Assembly (NCBI GenBank): GCA_945872185.1
Contig: CAMBZX010000010.1
Location: 1-33,145, forward strand
Direction of reading: 5' to 3'
From: Synechococcus sp. UW140
Lineage (GTDB): Bacteria; Cyanobacteriota; Cyanobacteriia; PCC-6307; Cyanobiaceae
DNA: 33,145 nucleotides
Part shown: positions 28,525 to 33,145 of the stretch, piece by piece
Layout: every line of letters begins with the position of its first letter
Position numbering within the stretch: position 1 is the first letter of the stretch
Made by a program: the position numbers and the translations under genes
The notes under the pieces: generated by a model
What the model saw: only the letters and a program-made list of their open reading frames with translations
The model's database searches: none
Told to the model about the DNA's origin: nothing

Positions 28525-30166
28525 TCGCAATCGCCTCGGCCAGGCGGATCCCATCGATTGCCGCCGAGAGAATTCCGCCGGCATAACCAGCACCTTCACC
28601 CCCGGGGTAGAGCCCGGGGGTGTTGGTGCTTTCGCGTGTTGTCGCGTCGCGGTTCAGCCGCAGTGGTGACGAGGTGCGCGTTTCGACACCCGTGATCAAA
28701 ATACCGGGGCCGCTATAACCGGGAATCCGCCGTTCAAAAGCGGGGAGTGCCTCCTTCAGGGCGGCGATCACGAAATCCGGCAGACACGAATCCAGTGCAC
28801 TCAGACGAGTGCCTGGCTGATACGAGGCCTCTACACCGCCCTTGTTGTTGTCGCTGCTGCTGCCAGCGAGAAAATCCGGCACCCACTGGGCCGGCGCACG
28901 ATAATCGCCGCCGCCGGCCGCGAAAGCCCGCTGTTCCCAGTGCCGCTGGAAAGCAATGCCCGCCAGGGGATCGCCGGGCAGCTGGCCCCAGGGCTCCAGA
29001 TCCTCAAGAGTCACGTTCACCACCAGGGCACTGTTGGCGTTGCGCTCATTGCGGGAGTGCTGGCTCATCCCGTTAGTGACGACGCAGCCCCGCTCCGAGG
29101 TGGCCCCCACCACCAGGCCACCGGGACACATGCAGAAGCTGTAGACATCGCGGCCGCCGGCGATGTGGTGCACGAGCTTGTACTCGGCCGGCCCGAGACG
29201 CGGATGGCCGGCCGCCGCCCCCCAGCGGGCCCGGTCGATCAGCTGCTGGGGATGTTCAATCCGCACCCCGATCGCAAATGGCTTGGGCTGCATGGCCACC
29301 CCCTGCCGATGCAGCGCCGCGAAGCTGTCACGGGCACTGTGACCTGGGGCAAACGCCACGTGATCGCTGGCGATGATCTCGCCGCTGGCCAGCTTCACGC
29401 CGCGCACCTGCCGCGAGGGCCCGGCCTCCAGCACCAGCTCCTGCACCAGGCAGCCAAAGCGCACCTCCCCCCCCAGTGCCTCGATGTGCGCCCGCAGGCC
29501 CCGCACCACCGTGGCCAGCTTGAAGGTGCCGATGTGGGGCCGGTGCAGGGTGAGGATCTCGGCGTTGGCGCCGGCGGCCACCAACTCTTCGAGCACCTTG
29601 CGCACCAGGCGGGGATCCTCGCTGACCTGGCTGTAGAGCTTGCCGTCCGAAAAGGTACCGGCTCCGCCTTCACCGAACTGGGCGTTGGATTCGGGGTCGA
29701 ACGGTTGGCTGCCGCGCCAGAAGCCGAAGGTGTCGGCGCTGCGCTGCTTCACCGGTTTGCCGCGCTCCAGCAGCAACGGGCGCAGACCCATCTGGGCCAG
29801 CAGCAAGGCGGCGAAGTAGCCGCAAGGGCCTGCCCCCACCACCACCGGTCGCTGCTTCAGGGCCTCGGCCGCATCAGCCCCGGCCCTGGCGACAAAGCGA
29901 TACGCGGAATCCGGTGCCGGTCGCAGATGGGGATCGCCAGCGAAGCGCTTCAGCAGGCGCTGTTGCTCAACGGCGCTGAGGGCCAGGTTGAGGTCGAGGC
30001 TGTAGACAAGGGCGATAGCCCCATGGCGGCGCGCATCGACGCTGCATTTCACCAGCTGATGACCACGCAAGGCCTGCGGCGGCAACTGCAGCCGGCGGCA
30101 TACTGCGGCGCTCAGTTCGGCATCCGTGTGGTCCAGAGGTAATTTCAGCTCACTCAGGCGCAACAA
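28463..30166 (-). CDS. FAD-dependent oxidoreductase (COG2509-type dehydrogenase)
   Basis: This 567-residue flavoprotein has an N-terminal extra domain (about 1-105, beginning LRLSELKLPLDH) and then the FAD-binding PVVVGAGPCGYFAALLLAQMG (GAGPCG at 111-116). NAQFGEGGAGTFSDGKLYSQV, CMCPGGLVVGATSERGCVVTNGMS and the C-terminal GLYPGGEGAGYAGGILSAAIDGIRLAEAI follow. Its reaction is unknown; the family is broadly labelled FAD-dependent dehydrogenase. I chose TTG 30166, which starts at the conserved (M)LRLSELKLP; a TTG at 30211 would add 15 residues. GGAG lies 9 nt before 30166. The last about 20 residues run into cyabrB on the other strand, longer than the conserved end of the domain. Confidence 0.88.
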   Translation of the reverse strand: MLRLSELKLPLDHTDAELSAAVCRRLQLPPQALRGHQLVKCSVDARRHGAIALVYSLDLNLALSAVEQQRLLKRFAGDPHLRPAPDSAYRFVARAGADAAEALKQRPVVVGAGPCGYFAALLLAQMGLRPLLLERGKPVKQRSADTFGFWRGSQPFDPESNAQFGEGGAGTFSDGKLYSQVSEDPRLVRKVLEELVAAGANAEILTLHRPHIGTFKLATVVRGLRAHIEALGGEVRFGCLVQELVLEAGPSRQVRGVKLASGEIIASDHVAFAPGHSARDSFAALHRQGVAMQPKPFAIGVRIEHPQQLIDRARWGAAAGHPRLGPAEYKLVHHIAGGRDVYSFCMCPGGLVVGATSERGCVVTNGMSQHSRNERNANSALVVNVTLEDLEPWGQLPGDPLAGIAFQRHWEQRAFAAGGGDYRAPAQWVPDFLAGSSSDNNKGGVEASYQPGTRLSALDSCLPDFVIAALKEALPAFERRIPGYSGPGILITGVETRTSSPLRLNRDATTRESTNTPGLYPGGEGAGYAGGILSAAIDGIRLAEAIAINLLRPRLPGERDESVCDPA

Positions 30167-30699
30167 GGGTTCACTCCGGCAAGGGGCGCTCAGGACGGGC
30201 AACAAACACAATCAAGCAACGGGCCCGCCAGCTGGCAGCACCAGCAACAGTCAGGCCCAGGGGCACTCAGCACTCAGAACAAGGGGATTCAAAACAAGGG
30301 CGCGTAGCACCACAATGCCTGGTCCACCAAGGGATCGGCGCTGGGGCGAGGAGCCAGAACCAGGGGCCAACCCATCGGTGTGGCAAATCCGCTGGAATAG
30401 CGCCCCGATGGCGGCGGCCCCTGGCGGGAGGTGCCATGGTGTAAGCACCTTTAATGCGCCAAATCAACCGCGCGATTCCCATGGGCCTTGCCCACTGCCC
30501 CCTCTGCGTCGGTCTGGCGATTCTGTCGGTGGTGCGCTCCGGCGCCTGCGCCGTCCTGCTCTGGCAGTGGATCATGCCCCAGATCCAGCGGCCCTTTGCC
30601 GCTGGCGGCGCTGCCAGCAGCCTGCGGCCGGCAATCTGATGGCCTCCGCTGAGACACCGCCCTTGCACAGCCAAGTTCTGGGACACCTGAAAGCCCTGA
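30167..30699. other. Intergenic region between ppsA and the FAD oxidoreductase gene
   Basis: This 533-bp gap sits between two minus-strand genes. It has a hairpin AGGTGC-(10 nt)-GCACCT followed by TTTAA at about 30428-30458 on plus. On the plus strand a frame at 30481-30639 (ATG, MGLAHCPLCVGLAIL..., 52 codons) has a hydrophobic segment but no ribosome binding site or known relative. The gap presumably carries the promoter for the FAD enzyme. No tRNA, SRP RNA or other known RNA is recognised. Confidence 0.4.
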
Positions 30700-33105
30700 T
30701 CAGGACTTGACCTGCTGTTCCAGGTCGGCCACCAGCAGACGCGTGCGCACAATTGCGTCGGGGTTGAGGCTGATGGAATCAATGCCCTCCTCCACCAGAA
30801 AGCGCGCAAACTCCGGATAGTCGCTGGGGGCCTGGCCGCAGATGCCGATCTTGCGACCGCAGCGTCTGGCGGTCTGAATCGCCAGCCGGATCATCTCCTT
30901 CACCGTGGCATGGCGCTCGTCGAACAGCTCAGCCACCAGGGCTGAATCGCGATCCAGCCCCAGGGTCAGCTGGGTGAGGTCGTTGGAGCCGATCGAGAAA
31001 CCATCGAAACGCTGGGCGAAGGCCTCGGCACCGATCACATTGCTGGGCAGCTCGCACATCACGTACACCTGGAGGCCGTTCTGGCCGCGCACCAGTCCGG
31101 CTTTCGCCATCTCCGCCAGCACCCGGTCCCCCTCCTCCGGGGTGCGACAGAAAGGCACCATCGCAATCGCATTGGTGAGCCCCATCGTCTCGCGCACCCG
31201 CTTCAGGGCCTGACATTCGAGGGCAAAGGCCTGGCGGAAACCCTCGGCGTAGTAGCGCGAGGCCCCACGCCAGCCGATCATCGGATTTTCTTCGCTGGGC
31301 TCAAAGGCAGCGCCACCGAGCAGGCGGGCGTATTCATTGCTCTTGAAGTCGGAGAAGCGCAGGATCACCGGCTTCGGGAAGAACGCCGCCGCGATGCGCC
31401 CCATGCCCTGGCTGAGCAGATCGACGTAGTAGTCGGCTGGATTGGCGTAGTGGCGAGTGAGTTCGGCAATGGCCGCTCGCTCCGCCGCATCGGCCACCTG
31501 CTGGGGCTGGAGCAGGGCCATCGGATGGACACGGATGTGGTTGGCGATGATGAACTCCAATCGAGCCAGGCCCACCCCATCGCAGGGGATCGCCGCCAGG
31601 TTGAAAGCCTCCTCCGGATTGCCCACATTCATCAGGATCTGGGTGCGGGTGGCGGGCAGATCATCCAGGCGTTGCTCCTCCACATGGAACGGGAGGGCGC
31701 CGCGGTAGACGTGGCCCACATCACCCTCGCAACAGCTGATCGTGATCATGTCGCCGTCGTGGATGCGGCGGCTGCCATCACCGGTGCCGACGATCGCCGT
31801 GATCCCCAGCTCACGGGCAATGATCGCCGCATGGCAGGTGCGCCCCCCCTGGTCGGTGACCACACCACTGGCTTTCTTGAGAATCGGTTCCCAGTCCGGA
31901 TCGGTGCGCACCGTGACCAGGACATCCCCCGCCTCGAAGCGCTGGATCTCGGAAGGATCGTTGATCACCCGGGCCCGACCCTGGCTGACCGAAGCGCCGA
32001 TCGCCCGGCCGCTGGTGATCTGGGCCGCTTGGTGGGGTTCCAGATGCCAGCTGCGCAGCACCGCCCCGGATTGGCGGGATTGCACCGTTTCCGGCCGAGC
32101 CTGAAGGATGAACAGCTCACCGGTTTCGCCATCCTTGGCCCATTCGATATCCATCGGTGTCGATGTGCCGCGGCGCTCGCTGTAGTGGCGCTCAATCCGA
32201 CAGGCCCAGCGGGCCAGGATCAGAATTTCGGCATCCGTCAGGGCAAAGCGTTGCCGCTCGGCTTCGGGCACTTGCAAGTTGCGGACCGTTCTGGCGTCGC
32301 CCGTGCTCGTTTCGCCATACACCATGCGGATCGCCTTGCTGCCGAGGCTGCGGCTGAGGATCGGGCTGAATCCCTGCTCCAGGGTGGGCTTGAAGATCAA
32401 CCATTCATCAGGATTGACGGCCCCCTGCACCACGTTCTCGCCCAGGCCATAGGCAGCGGTGAGCAGCACGGTGTCGCGGAAGCCGGTCTCGGTGTCGATG
32501 CTGAACATCACACCGGCACAGGCCAGGTCGGAACGGACCATCCGCTGCACGCCGATCGAGAGGGCCACCTCCCGATGCTCGAAACCCTTGAGCTGGCGGT
32601 AGGAGATCGCCCGATCGGTGAACAGGGAGGCGTAGCAGCGCCGGCAGGCTTCCAACAGAGCCTGCTCACCTTCGATGTGCAGGAAGGTTTCCTGTTGGCC
32701 GGCAAAGCTGGCATCGGGCAGATCTTCGGCCGTGGCACTGGAGCGCACCGCTACCGCACCCGAGCCCAGCTGGTGGTAGGCCGCCAGGATGGCCGCCGCC
32801 AGCGGCTCGGGCAACGCCGCCTGCAACAACCGTTCCCGGCAGGCCCGGCCTGCCTGTTGCAGCGCCGCCAGATCGCCCGCATCCAACCCCCCCAGCAGGG
32901 AGTGCAGGCTCGGGCCCAGAGTGTTGGCGGCAATGAATTGGCGATAGGCGGAAGCGGTGGTGGCGAAGCCACCAGGCACCCGCACCCCCTCGACCGCCAG
33001 CTCGCGGATCATCTCGCCGAGGGAGGCATTCTTGCCGCCGACATCGGCGATCGCCTCGATGCCCACCCGCTCAAAGGGCACCACCAGAATCTCGGGATTC
33101 AGCAT
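30700..33105 (-). CDS. ppsA: Phosphoenolpyruvate synthase
   Basis: This 801-residue enzyme makes PEP from pyruvate and ATP (giving AMP and phosphate), feeding gluconeogenesis. The N-terminal ATP-grasp domain (about 10-350) includes GGKNASLGEM, VAVRSSATAEDLPDASFAGQQETFL and QGAVNPDEWLIFK. The phosphohistidine domain has TDQGGRTCHAAIIAREL with H425. The C-terminal TIM barrel (about 480-795) has PVILRFSDFKSNEYARLLGG, IGSNDLTQLTLGLDRDS and ICGQAPSDYPEF, with the catalytic cysteine. The length is normal. The ATG at 33105 has no strong Shine-Dalgarno, and 40 bp remain to the window end. It is the best-supported gene at the right edge. Confidence 0.97.
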   Translation of the reverse strand: MLNPEILVVPFERVGIEAIADVGGKNASLGEMIRELAVEGVRVPGGFATTASAYRQFIAANTLGPSLHSLLGGLDAGDLAALQQAGRACRERLLQAALPEPLAAAILAAYHQLGSGAVAVRSSATAEDLPDASFAGQQETFLHIEGEQALLEACRRCYASLFTDRAISYRQLKGFEHREVALSIGVQRMVRSDLACAGVMFSIDTETGFRDTVLLTAAYGLGENVVQGAVNPDEWLIFKPTLEQGFSPILSRSLGSKAIRMVYGETSTGDARTVRNLQVPEAERQRFALTDAEILILARWACRIERHYSERRGTSTPMDIEWAKDGETGELFILQARPETVQSRQSGAVLRSWHLEPHQAAQITSGRAIGASVSQGRARVINDPSEIQRFEAGDVLVTVRTDPDWEPILKKASGVVTDQGGRTCHAAIIARELGITAIVGTGDGSRRIHDGDMITISCCEGDVGHVYRGALPFHVEEQRLDDLPATRTQILMNVGNPEEAFNLAAIPCDGVGLARLEFIIANHIRVHPMALLQPQQVADAAERAAIAELTRHYANPADYYVDLLSQGMGRIAAAFFPKPVILRFSDFKSNEYARLLGGAAFEPSEENPMIGWRGASRYYAEGFRQAFALECQALKRVRETMGLTNAIAMVPFCRTPEEGDRVLAEMAKAGLVRGQNGLQVYVMCELPSNVIGAEAFAQRFDGFSIGSNDLTQLTLGLDRDSALVAELFDERHATVKEMIRLAIQTARRCGRKIGICGQAPSDYPEFARFLVEEGIDSISLNPDAIVRTRLLVADLEQQVKS

Positions 33106-33145
33106 GGTGGGGCCGCGGTCACTGGCAGAACTCTGATCCCGCCGG

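Noticed and set aside
28940..30142. 400-codon plus-strand frame opposite the FAD oxidoreductase
   Set aside because: The minus strand carries clear FAD-binding motifs; the plus-strand translation is His/Gln/Gly-rich shadow sequence.
30454..30639. Small plus-strand frame with a hydrophobic stretch before ppsA
   Set aside because: It has a possible membrane segment but no Shine-Dalgarno, no recognisable relative and a compositional explanation. I keep it only as a note in the intergenic entry.

Overview
The window is high-GC, densely packed DNA from a unicellular alpha-cyanobacterium, most likely of the Cyanobium / freshwater-to-euryhaline Synechococcus type. This rests on content: a form IA RuBisCO large subunit beside csoS1 and csoS1D (alpha-carboxysome), both protochlorophyllide reductases (chlN/chlB/chlL and por), psaM, a CRR6-like and a Tab2-like photosynthesis factor, cyAbrB, and the acyl-ACP reductase / aldehyde deformylating oxygenase pair. 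I see no rRNA, tRNA, CRISPR array, insertion sequence, prophage or attachment site. All names are assigned by reading the proteins; no database search was run.

Layout. (1) 1-4846: edge of the CO2-concentrating cluster. On the minus strand lie csoS1 and cbbL (running off the left end), an sbtA bicarbonate transporter with a PII-like sbtB partner, and csoS1D; the house-cleaning pyrophosphatase gene rdgB/ham1 is on the plus strand between sbtA and csoS1D. (2) 5337-14851: chlorophyll region. On plus are an unknown HTH-like protein, chlN, chlB and, after an AT-rich gap, chlL. On minus are psaM, an unknown single-TM protein, por, and two translationally coupled unknown genes. (3) 14939-19023: crr6 and lplA (plus, overlapping), an M50 site-2 protease (minus, tail-overlapping lplA), trpF, and a secreted protein with an Ig-like tail (plus). 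(4) 19445-24781: a tight minus-strand run, read as creatininase-family hydrolase, ado, aar, accA, an SDR, folE. It links fatty-acid initiation to alkane production. (5) 24858-27926: a plus-strand overlapping trio, S1-domain protein, tab2 and pgeF. (6) 28162-33105: cyAbrB (plus), a FAD oxidoreductase whose 3' end overlaps it, and PEP synthase ppsA (minus).

How the genes fit together. SbtA imports bicarbonate, its PII-like partner probably gates it, and the carboxysome shell and RuBisCO use the accumulated carbon. DPOR (ChlL plus ChlNB, oxygen-sensitive) and LPOR (light-dependent) make chlorophyllide in parallel; psaM, Tab2 and CRR6 concern photosystem I and NDH-1. AccA, AAR and ADO form the route from malonyl-CoA through acyl-ACP and fatty aldehyde to alkane.

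Most of the window is known cyanobacterial biology in conserved neighbourhoods. I do not see a clear-cut new defence or mobile system. The parts least explained are the coupled unknown pair between chlL and por, the HTH-like protein before chlN with an out-of-frame SEP-repeat tail, the S1/Tab2/PgeF overlap operon, and several short tandem repeats with hairpin potential in the intergenic gaps.
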